Positions 15,799 to 23,059 of a DNA stretch of 47,203 nt are shown here, piece by piece. The stretch is from an uncultured Bacteroidota bacterium. Its GTDB lineage: Bacteria > Bacteroidota > Bacteroidia > Flavobacteriales > Flavobacteriaceae. Position numbers and translations under genes: made by a program. Each line of letters begins with the position of its first letter. The first letter of the stretch is position 1. Under the pieces are notes generated by a model, which worked only from the letters and a program-made list of their open reading frames with translations, was not told the DNA's origin and made no database searches. The DNA is taken from NCBI GenBank assembly GCA_902628605.1, contig CACONV010000005.1, positions 1 to 47,203 of the forward strand. Direction: 5' to 3'.

Positions 15799-18249
15799 AT
15801 GACAAAAGCGATTTTTTCATCCTTTGACAACTTTTCTTTAGATAGCGTGGGTTCTGAAGCTGAACTAATACCTTTAATGACATCTGAAGATGAAGAGGCA
15901 CTTGAAAAAGAGGAACTACCTGAGGTTGTTCCGTTACTTCCTGTAAAAAATACAGTTTTATTTCCGGGTGTTGTTATCCCTATAACAGTTGGAAGGGACA
16001 AGTCTATACAACTTATTAAGGATGCAAACAAATCCAAAAGTCCTATCGGAGTTGTTGCCCAAAAAGATAAAAAAGTTGAAGATCCTACAATTAATGACCT
16101 CTATGAAATGGGAACGGTAGCACAAATTCTAAGAGTTTTGAAGATGCCAGATGGGAGTACAACAATTATAATTCAGGGTAAAAAAAGATTTAAGATTGAC
16201 AATTTGATTCGTACCCTACCATATCTTAAGGTGAAAATTAGTTCTATTATAGAAAATAAAAAAGAAAAGAAAGAGTCTGAATTTAAATTAACTGTTGAAT
16301 CAATAAAAGAGACGGCAGTAAAGATAATTAATGAAAATCAAAATATTCCAAGTGAAGCTTCATTCGCAATTAAAAATATTCAAAGTGACTCATTTTTGAT
16401 AAATTTTGTCTCTTCAAATATGAATCTTACTGTAAACGATAAACAAAAAATCTTGGGTTCAAAAAATATTACTGATAGGGCTCTATTGTGTTTAAAATAT
16501 ATCAATTTAGAATACCAAAAGCTGGAATTAAAAAATGATATTCAATCTAGAGTAAGAAATGATTTAGATCAACAGCAAAGGGAATACTATCTACACCAAC
16601 AGATGAAGACGATTCAAGAGGAACTTGGAGGACACACACAAGAGGAGGAAGTTGAAGAATTAAGAAAAAGAGCTTCTAAAAAACAATGGAGTGGTAGAGT
16701 TCAAAACACTTTTGAAAAAGAAATTTCTAAACTTCAAAGAATGAACCCCCAAGTTGCTGAATTTTCTGTGCAGAGGAACTACATTGAATTACTACTTGAC
16801 CTTCCATGGGATAACTTTTCAACTGACAAATTTGATCTTAAAAAATCAGTAAAAATCTTAAACAGAGATCATTTTGGCTTAGATGAGGTGAAAAAAAGAA
16901 TCCTAGAATACCTCGCTGTTCTAAAGTTAAGAAATGACATGAAATCACCAATTATTTGTCTTCATGGCCCCCCTGGAGTTGGTAAAACATCGTTAGGAAA
17001 ATCGATTGCAGAAGCAATTGGAAGAGAATACGTTAGGATTTCACTTGGAGGTTTGAAAGATGAATCCGAGATTAGGGGTCATCGTAAAACATACATAGGA
17101 GCTATGCCTGGTCGAATCATTCAAAACCTTAAAAAAGCAGGAACTTCTAATCCTGTGTTTGTTTTAGATGAAATTGATAAAGTTGGATTTGGTTCTCAAG
17201 GTGATCCGTCTTCTGCACTACTTGAAGTTTTAGACCCAGAGCAGAATAGTGATTTTTATGACAATTTCCTTGAATTGGGTTACGATTTATCAAAGGTTAT
17301 GTTTATAGCAACAGCAAATAATATATCAGCTATAAATCCAGCACTAAGAGATAGAATGGAATTCATTAACATAAGTGGTTACAGCCTGGAGGAAAAAGCA
17401 ATCATTGCAAAAAAATATTTGATTCCTAAACAGGTAAAAGAACATGGTTTAAACAAAAAAGATTTTATCCTTTCCAAACCAATTGTAGAAATAATAATTG
17501 ACAAGTATACTAGAGAATCAGGTGTAAGAGGTTTAGAAAAGCAAATTGCCAAATCAATACGACATGCCGCTAAATCAATTGCAATGGATGAAAAATATTC
17601 ATTGAATCCGTCCAAAGAAGAAATTAAGGAAATTTTAGGTCCTGAATTAATTAAAAGAGAGGTTTTTAAAAATAATAATAAAGCAGGAGTTGTAGTAGGT
17701 CTTGCGTGGACTTCTGCAGGTGGAGATATCTTATTTATTGAATCTGCCCTATCTGCTGGAAAGGGTCAACTTTCAATCACTGGAAATCTTGGAAAAATAA
17801 TGAAAGAATCAGCAACTATTGCTCTTGAGTATATAAAATCAAATGCAGATTTATTTGATTTAAGTAAAATACAATTTGATAAATATAATGTTCACATCCA
17901 CATTCCTGAGGGATCTACACCAAAAGATGGACCAAGCGCAGGAATAACGATGTTAACCTCACTTGTTTCTCTTTTCAGTCAAAAAAAAGTAAAAAAGTAT
18001 TTATCAATGACAGGTGAGATTACATTGAGAGGCAAGGTACTTCCTGTTGGCGGAATAAGGGAAAAAATTTTAGCTGCTAAAAGATCAAAAATCAAAGAGA
18101 TTATACTTAGTGAAGAAAATAAAAAGGACGTTATGTTAATCCAAAAGAATTATCTAAAAAATCTAAATTTCCATTATGTTAGCGAAATGAAAGATGTAAT
18201 TAAATTATCTTTAACAGATGAGATTGTATCAAATCCAAAAAACATTTAA
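15799..18249 (+). CDS. lon: ATP-dependent protease Lon
   Basis: Lon is a cytoplasmic ATP-dependent serine protease for damaged and regulatory proteins. The N-terminal LON substrate-binding domain starts at VVPLLPVKNTVLFPGVVIP; the AAA+ module has Walker A GPPGVGKT (390-397) and Walker B FVLDEIDK; the protease domain has Ser713 (PKDGPSAG) and Lys756 (GGIREK), 43 residues apart as in E. coli Lon. I chose the ATG at 15799 (MTKAIFSS, 816 aa) over the in-frame ATG at 15775, because flavobacterial Lon proteins usually begin in this way a short distance before SEAELIPL. The 98-bp upstream gap has no exact -7 box. It is followed by cmk. Confidence 0.95.
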   Translation: MTKAIFSSFDNFSLDSVGSEAELIPLMTSEDEEALEKEELPEVVPLLPVKNTVLFPGVVIPITVGRDKSIQLIKDANKSKSPIGVVAQKDKKVEDPTINDLYEMGTVAQILRVLKMPDGSTTIIIQGKKRFKIDNLIRTLPYLKVKISSIIENKKEKKESEFKLTVESIKETAVKIINENQNIPSEASFAIKNIQSDSFLINFVSSNMNLTVNDKQKILGSKNITDRALLCLKYINLEYQKLELKNDIQSRVRNDLDQQQREYYLHQQMKTIQEELGGHTQEEEVEELRKRASKKQWSGRVQNTFEKEISKLQRMNPQVAEFSVQRNYIELLLDLPWDNFSTDKFDLKKSVKILNRDHFGLDEVKKRILEYLAVLKLRNDMKSPIICLHGPPGVGKTSLGKSIAEAIGREYVRISLGGLKDESEIRGHRKTYIGAMPGRIIQNLKKAGTSNPVFVLDEIDKVGFGSQGDPSSALLEVLDPEQNSDFYDNFLELGYDLSKVMFIATANNISAINPALRDRMEFINISGYSLEEKAIIAKKYLIPKQVKEHGLNKKDFILSKPIVEIIIDKYTRESGVRGLEKQIAKSIRHAAKSIAMDEKYSLNPSKEEIKEILGPELIKREVFKNNNKAGVVVGLAWTSAGGDILFIESALSAGKGQLSITGNLGKIMKESATIALEYIKSNADLFDLSKIQFDKYNVHIHIPEGSTPKDGPSAGITMLTSLVSLFSQKKVKKYLSMTGEITLRGKVLPVGGIREKILAAKRSKIKEIILSEENKKDVMLIQKNYLKNLNFHYVSEMKDVIKLSLTDEIVSNPKNI

Positions 18250-18314
18250 TTTATCGATTTATGTGAATTTTTTATTTCACTACTTAAACTTAAAATGAAA
18301 AGTCTTTATTATCT

Positions 18315-19001
18315 ATGACCGGAAATATAATTTCAGTTGATGGATTTTCATCAACAGGTAAAAGTACACTTGCAAGTAAACTTGCTGAATACTATAACTT
18401 CTATTATTTAAATTCTGGATTGATGTATAGAATTATAAGCCATTTCGCATTAAATAATGATTGTATAATAAATAATATAATCAAGGAGTCTCAATTAATA
18501 AATAAACTTGATAATTCAAATTTTGACTGGATGATTGACAATAAAGGAAATAAGTGCTTGTCATTTGATGGAAAAATTTTTGGAGATGAAATGTATAGTT
18601 TTGAAATATCCGACATTGTTAGTTCTGTAGCAAAATTAGAGTCAGTAAGAAGTTTTTTGTTTAGACAGCAAAAAAAACTAGCAGTTAAAAAATCTATTGT
18701 TGTAGAAGGAAGAGATATTGGGACTGTTGTTTTTCCTAATGCTAAGGTAAAATTTTTTTTAAGTGCAGATTTAGATATAAGAACCATGAGGAGAAACATG
18801 CAAATAGAGGAAAACAATATCTCATTTGATTCCATGAAAGTAGAAGACAACTTAATTAAAAGGGATAAAATAGATTCTGAGAGAAAAATAGCACCTCTTA
18901 AAAAAGCCAAAAATGCATTTGAAATTGATACTTCTAAAAAATCACAGATCGAAGTATTTAATATTGCTAAAAATTATATAGACTCAAATTTTAAATTTTA
19001 G
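18315..19001 (+). CDS. cmk: (d)CMP kinase
   Basis: Cmk phosphorylates CMP and dCMP with ATP in pyrimidine salvage and synthesis. The P-loop is GFSSTGKST (10-18), followed by YLNSGLMYRI (the NMP-binding site, normally DTGAMYRA) and VVEGRDIGTVVFP, the strongest family marker. The C-terminal RDKIDSERKIAPLKKA is the lid/sugar-specificity region (normally RDxxDSxRxxAPL). Length 228 aa is normal. It ends 11 bp before the sulP stop on the other strand. Confidence 0.94.
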   Translation: MTGNIISVDGFSSTGKSTLASKLAEYYNFYYLNSGLMYRIISHFALNNDCIINNIIKESQLINKLDNSNFDWMIDNKGNKCLSFDGKIFGDEMYSFEISDIVSSVAKLESVRSFLFRQQKKLAVKKSIVVEGRDIGTVVFPNAKVKFFLSADLDIRTMRRNMQIEENNISFDSMKVEDNLIKRDKIDSERKIAPLKKAKNAFEIDTSKKSQIEVFNIAKNYIDSNFKF

Positions 19002-19012
19002 AACTTGTGTTT

Positions 19013-20833
19013 TTAAGATTTATTTATTGATAGCAAAGTTGATTCAAAATCATTAAAAATTTGTTCTTCCGGAATTAAACTAGGTATTATATTTGCCTTT
19101 ACCATTAACTTCTTCGGTTGTTCATTAAGCCCAACGAGAAATACTCTTTTATCTTTTGAAATTAAATCATCAATTACAGATTCTAGCGCGTACAACCCTG
19201 ACTGGTCCATGTAGGGCACTTTTTTGAGTCTAATGATTAAGATGGATATTGTTGATGGGATTTGTTTAGCTGTTTGATTAAAATTAGAACTACTTCCAAA
19301 GAAGAGTGGTCCTTCGATGTCTTTAATAAAAATCTCATCTTTAAAATTTGATGGAAGTTTGAATTCCCCTTTTTTAATTGGAAAAATATTGAAGCTTTCA
19401 CTGGTTAAATCTCCAACTTTCTTCATAAAAATTAAAGATGCGATAACTAAACCTATTCCAACAGCATAGACTAAATTCCAAATAGATGATAATGAAAGTA
19501 CTATTAATAAAATAAAAACCTCTGGTTTTGGCATATAAGGGATGGCTTTTAACCCTTTATAATCCATGACACCTATCCCTACAGTTATTAAAATGCCAGC
19601 AAGCACCGCAGCAGGAATCTTTGAAGCAATAGGACCTACAGCAAGGAGAATAAAAAGAAGTAAAAGTCCAGCAATCATTCCAGATAGCCTTGTTTTACCA
19701 CCTGAATTTATATTTACTACTGTTCTTATTGTAGCTCCTGCCCCGGGAATACCACCAAAGAGTGCTCCAATTGAATTACCAATTCCTTGGCCAATTAGCT
19801 CTTTATTCGGTTCGTGGATTGTTTTGGTCATATTATCAGCCACAATAGAGGTTAAAAGTGAATCAATTGCCCCCAAAAGTGCAAGAGTAATTGCAGTAAA
19901 AATATATTTTACAACTAATGAAATATCAAGGACCTTAAACACACTATATTGTATTTCGGGGAGCCCTGAGGGTATAGCTGATATTGGCCTATAATTTATT
20001 CCAAATCCATAAGCCACTGCAGACACTACAAATAAAGCCACAAGAGTGCTTGGTACAATGGTAGTTATTTTTTTAAACCCATAAATAATAGCTATTGTAA
20101 AAAAAGCTAATAGGAGTTCAGTTATATCAATGTTTTTTATAATTCTTGGTAAAACCTTGAAAGTTCCCAAAACTCCAGAAGCTTCTTTGCTAGCCAAGGT
20201 TTTAGCCTCTGTCATTATATCACTCTCAGTTATTTTGTTAGAATTTTTAATTGCAGACTCAAAATCATCCAAAACTAACATCTCATCACTTATTTCGTCG
20301 TCAAGAGATTTTTGAAGAAGATTACTTTCTGCTTTTTCTTTAAAATTTTTAACAAATTCCTTATCTTCTTTAACGTAATAACCCACCGTTGGTGCGATTT
20401 GAGTAACTAGAATAATTACACCTATAGCTGTCATAAAACCTGAAACCACAGGGTAAGGTATGTATCTTATATATTTTCCAATACCAATTAAGCCTAACAC
20501 AATTTGTAAAAGACCCGATAGTAGAAATACTGCAAGAATAATGGGTAAGGCCGCGCTAATAGACCCGTCAAAATTGGATAAGATGTCCGCAATGAAAACC
20601 ATACTAACTGCCGTCATAGGGGCAGTAGGACCTGATATTTGGGTTGGAGTACCTCCGAAAAAAGCTGCAAAAAAACTGATAAAAATTGCACCATATAAAC
20701 CAGCACTAGGCCCTAATCCGGAGCTTAAGCCAAAGGCCAGTGCAAGTGGAAGGGCAACAATACCTGCAGTTATGCCTCCAAAAAAATCTCCTCGGAAGTT
20801 AGAAAAGTCAAACTTAAACACGTTTTTAAACAT
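19013..20833 (-). CDS. SulP family inorganic anion transporter with STAS domain
   Basis: A 606-residue SLC26/SulP-type transporter with 10-14 hydrophobic segments and a C-terminal cytoplasmic STAS domain (about 500-600, YMDQSGLYALESVI). The transport core begins GGITAGIVALPLALAFGLSSG and includes the SGPTAPMTAVS anion-site region and GGIPGAGATIRTVVNINSGGKTRLSG. A hydrophilic, acidic segment of roughly 70 residues (about 152-222) is inserted between membrane segments. Sulfate or bicarbonate are both possible substrates; no carbonic anhydrase or sulfur gene is adjacent to decide. The ATG at 20833 is chosen over an in-frame TTG at 20842 that lies inside the promoter box. Confidence 0.9.
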   Translation of the reverse strand: MFKNVFKFDFSNFRGDFFGGITAGIVALPLALAFGLSSGLGPSAGLYGAIFISFFAAFFGGTPTQISGPTAPMTAVSMVFIADILSNFDGSISAALPIILAVFLLSGLLQIVLGLIGIGKYIRYIPYPVVSGFMTAIGVIILVTQIAPTVGYYVKEDKEFVKNFKEKAESNLLQKSLDDEISDEMLVLDDFESAIKNSNKITESDIMTEAKTLASKEASGVLGTFKVLPRIIKNIDITELLLAFFTIAIIYGFKKITTIVPSTLVALFVVSAVAYGFGINYRPISAIPSGLPEIQYSVFKVLDISLVVKYIFTAITLALLGAIDSLLTSIVADNMTKTIHEPNKELIGQGIGNSIGALFGGIPGAGATIRTVVNINSGGKTRLSGMIAGLLLLFILLAVGPIASKIPAAVLAGILITVGIGVMDYKGLKAIPYMPKPEVFILLIVLSLSSIWNLVYAVGIGLVIASLIFMKKVGDLTSESFNIFPIKKGEFKLPSNFKDEIFIKDIEGPLFFGSSSNFNQTAKQIPSTISILIIRLKKVPYMDQSGLYALESVIDDLISKDKRVFLVGLNEQPKKLMVKANIIPSLIPEEQIFNDFESTLLSINKS

Positions 20834-20839
20834 AGGAAT

Positions 20840-20847
20840 CAAAAATA
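20840..20847 (-). promoter_or_regulatory. -7 promoter box for the sulP gene (TATTTTTG)
   Basis: Minus-strand TATTTTTG, an exact TAnnTTTG match ending 6 nt before the ATG at 20833. No TTG at a normal -33 spacing was seen. If used, the mRNA would be leaderless or carry a leader of 1-2 nt. Confidence 0.4.
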
Positions 20848-20899
20848 TAAATAATATTTAATTTTTAACTTTAGTAAAATATTAAGTTCTTATTGTCTA

Positions 20900-22561
20900 C
20901 TAAGGTTTTCTTATTTCTAGTACTAATCTTTGAACTTCTATTGGAACTTTTTTTGTGAATTTTGAAACAATTAATGAAATTAAAAAATTAAATAACATCG
21001 CTATGCTTCCAAACCCCTCTGGAGAGATTCCAAACCACCATTGAGATGAATTTCCTCCTCCAAACCACCCGAATTTGAATTTTAACATATAAACAAGCAT
21101 CAATGACATTCCAGCAATCATTCCGCAGATAGCACCTTCTTTGTTCATTTTTAAACTAAATATTCCCATTACGATTGCTGGGAAAAAAGATGCAGCTGCA
21201 AGTCCAAATGCAAGCGCAACAGTAGCGGCAACAAAACCAGGTGGGTTAATACCAAAATATCCTGCTAGCATTACTGCTACAAAAGAAGAAATTCTAGCCG
21301 CTACCAACTCTTGTTTTTCATTTACTTTAGGGTAAATAATTCCCTTTATTAAGTCATGGGAAATTGATGAGGAAATTACTAACAATAGACCAGCTGCAGT
21401 TGACAATGCAGCTGCAAGTGCCCCTGCAGCAAGTAGGGCAATCACCCAGTTGGGCAATTGCGCAATTTCTGGATTAGCTAATACCATAATATCTCTGTCA
21501 ATAATTAATTCATTTTTATTTGTATCAGCACTATATTGAATTATTTGGTCGTTATTTTTGTCTGTAAATTCTATAAGACCAGTTTCCTCCCATTTTTTAA
21601 ACCACGTAGGCATATTTGAGTATGTCTTATTGTTGGTTGTTTCTATTAGATTTATTCTAGCAAATACTGCAATAGCCGGTGCAGTGGTATATAATATAGC
21701 TATAAATAAAAGAGCCCAACCGGCTGATTTTCTAGCATCACTAACTTTTTTAACAGTAAAAAATCGAACAATTACGTGAGGTAAGCCTGCTGTCCCAACC
21801 ATTAAGGCAAGTGTTATTAGAAGCATATCCAAAACTGATTTGCTTCCGCTGGTATAATTATTAAATCCTAATTCATTGTGTAACGAATTTAATTTATCAA
21901 GAAGATACATACCATTTTGATCTGTAGAGCCAAATCCTATTTGTGGGATTACCCAACCTGTGCTAAGAAATGAAATGAAAACTGCTGGTATTAGAAAGGC
22001 GAAAATTAAAACGCAATATTGAGCTACTTGGGTATAGGTAATTCCTTTCATTCCTCCCAACACTGCATAAAATAAAACTATAGCCATTCCAATAAAGACA
22101 CCTGTATTAATATCAACTTCAAGATATCTCGAAAACACAACACCAACACCTCTCATTTGTCCTGCAACGTATGTGAATGAAACTATCAAGGCACAAAAAA
22201 TAGCAACTAATCTTGCAGTTGATGAATAATATCTTTCTCCTATAAAGTCAGGCACAGTAAATTTTCCAAATTTCCTAAGATAAGGAGCTAGGAGTAATGC
22301 TAATAAAACGTATCCACCTGTCCACCCCATAAGATAAACGGATCCGTCGTAACCTATAAATGAAATTATTCCTGCCATTGAAATAAAGGATGCAGCTGAC
22401 ATCCAATCAGCAGCAGTAGCCATACCGTTCGCTATAGGAGGAACACCTCTTCCAGCTATATAGAACTCCTTAGTATCTCCTGCTCTAGACCAAATAGCAA
22501 TTGCTATGTATAAAGTAAATGATAACCCAACTAAAAGCCAGATCCATGACTGAAGCTCCAT
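20900..22561 (-). CDS. Sodium:solute symporter, VC_2705/ActP-like large subunit
   Basis: A 553-residue SSS-family transporter with about 13 transmembrane helices. TKEFYIAGRGVPPIANGMATAADWMSAASF (given in part) is the SSS signature region; MRGVGVVFSRYLE, GGMKGITYTQVAQY and GTAGLPHVIVRFFTV are typical of the ActP-like branch. A hydrophilic loop of about 70 residues (near 305-370, between IAVFARINL and LPNWVIALLAAG) is normal for the VC_2705 type. Its start directly abuts the stop of the DUF4212 gene, the partner always found with this subfamily. Acetate or another small carboxylate is a plausible substrate, not shown by sequence. Confidence 0.92.
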   Translation of the reverse strand: MELQSWIWLLVGLSFTLYIAIAIWSRAGDTKEFYIAGRGVPPIANGMATAADWMSAASFISMAGIISFIGYDGSVYLMGWTGGYVLLALLLAPYLRKFGKFTVPDFIGERYYSSTARLVAIFCALIVSFTYVAGQMRGVGVVFSRYLEVDINTGVFIGMAIVLFYAVLGGMKGITYTQVAQYCVLIFAFLIPAVFISFLSTGWVIPQIGFGSTDQNGMYLLDKLNSLHNELGFNNYTSGSKSVLDMLLITLALMVGTAGLPHVIVRFFTVKKVSDARKSAGWALLFIAILYTTAPAIAVFARINLIETTNNKTYSNMPTWFKKWEETGLIEFTDKNNDQIIQYSADTNKNELIIDRDIMVLANPEIAQLPNWVIALLAAGALAAALSTAAGLLLVISSSISHDLIKGIIYPKVNEKQELVAARISSFVAVMLAGYFGINPPGFVAATVALAFGLAAASFFPAIVMGIFSLKMNKEGAICGMIAGMSLMLVYMLKFKFGWFGGGNSSQWWFGISPEGFGSIAMLFNFLISLIVSKFTKKVPIEVQRLVLEIRKP

Positions 22562-22813
22562 TTATTTGAATTTTTTATCTAATTTATTCATTAGGTATAT
22601 GTATAAAAATATTAAAATGACAAAGACATAAATCGAGCCTTGTTGTGAAAACCAGAACCCAAGGGGGAATCCACCAATTTGGAATTGATTTAATTGTTCA
22701 ACGAGAATTATACCAAATCCGTAAGAGACAGTAAACCAGACTGAAAGAAGAATTGTAACGTATTTTATGTTGGATTTCCAATACTCGTTGTTGTTGAAAT
22801 TTTTTTTCTCCAA
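22562..22813 (-). CDS. DUF4212 symporter small subunit
   Basis: An 83-residue membrane protein with two transmembrane helices (about 17-38 and 58-78). VSYGFGIILVEQLN and GGFPLGFWFSQQGSIYVFVILIF (in pieces) are hallmarks of the small subunit that accompanies VC_2705-type sodium:solute symporters. It uses a TTG start; there is no alternative start before the first helix. It is translated just ahead of the large subunit with zero gap, so the two are almost certainly made together. Confidence 0.9.
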   Translation of the reverse strand: MEKKNFNNNEYWKSNIKYVTILLSVWFTVSYGFGIILVEQLNQFQIGGFPLGFWFSQQGSIYVFVILIFLYIYLMNKLDKKFK

Positions 22814-22933
22814 TTTTCAAAAAATTTTTTTAATGTACAAAAAACAATTTATAGTAAGTTAGAAGAACACTTATTTAATTTTTAGAATTTAATTTTTATA
22901 AAAAACATCATTATAATTATTTAAATTAAATAG

Positions 22934-22963
22934 TTGTAAATAAATCATTTAAACATATATTTG
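22934..22963 (+). promoter_or_regulatory. Promoter of rpsA (TTG - 19 nt - TATATTTG)
   Basis: The best promoter in the window: TTG at 22934-22936, a 19-nt spacer and an exact -7 box TATATTTG at 22956-22963, the full Bacteroidota arrangement. Transcription should start near 22968, leaving a leader of about 92 nt before the rpsA ATG. The rest of the 246-bp gap from 22814 is AT-rich. I saw no exact box for the divergent symporter genes. Confidence 0.7.
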
Positions 22964-22966
22964 CAA

Positions 22967-23044
22967 ACTCCTTGATTAAGTGAAACGGAGTATCATTAAC
23001 CCTTCTGTTAATTTCAATTAAAGTTTCACAAACTATTAACAGGA
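22967..23044 (+). promoter_or_regulatory. Structured 5' leader of rpsA with alternative hairpins
   Basis: The leader contains several perfect helices: I, 22967-22971 with 22987-22991 (ACTCC/GGAGT); II, 22980-22986 with 23023-23029 (GTGAAAC/GTTTCAC); III, 22995-23000 with 23007-23012 (ATTAAC/GTTAAT, loop CCTTCT); IV, 23005-23012 with 23035-23042 (CTGTTAAT/ATTAACAG), extendable by two pairs to 23003/23044. III and IV share a strand, so only one can form; the 3' strand of II lies in the loop of IV. IV ends 15 nt before the ATG. This is what an autoregulatory ribosomal-protein leader could look like. Function and conservation are untested. Confidence 0.5.
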
Positions 23045-23059
23045 TACAAATTTAAAATT

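Noticed and set aside
20834..20842. TTG at 20842 as the sulP start
   Set aside because: It lies in the TATTTTTG box; the ATG at 20833 is more likely.
23040..23046. AGGA before rpsA as a Shine-Dalgarno site
   Set aside because: It is about 16 nt from the ATG, too far for normal pairing, and genes of this phylum generally do not use Shine-Dalgarno pairing; it is better explained as part of the leader hairpin.
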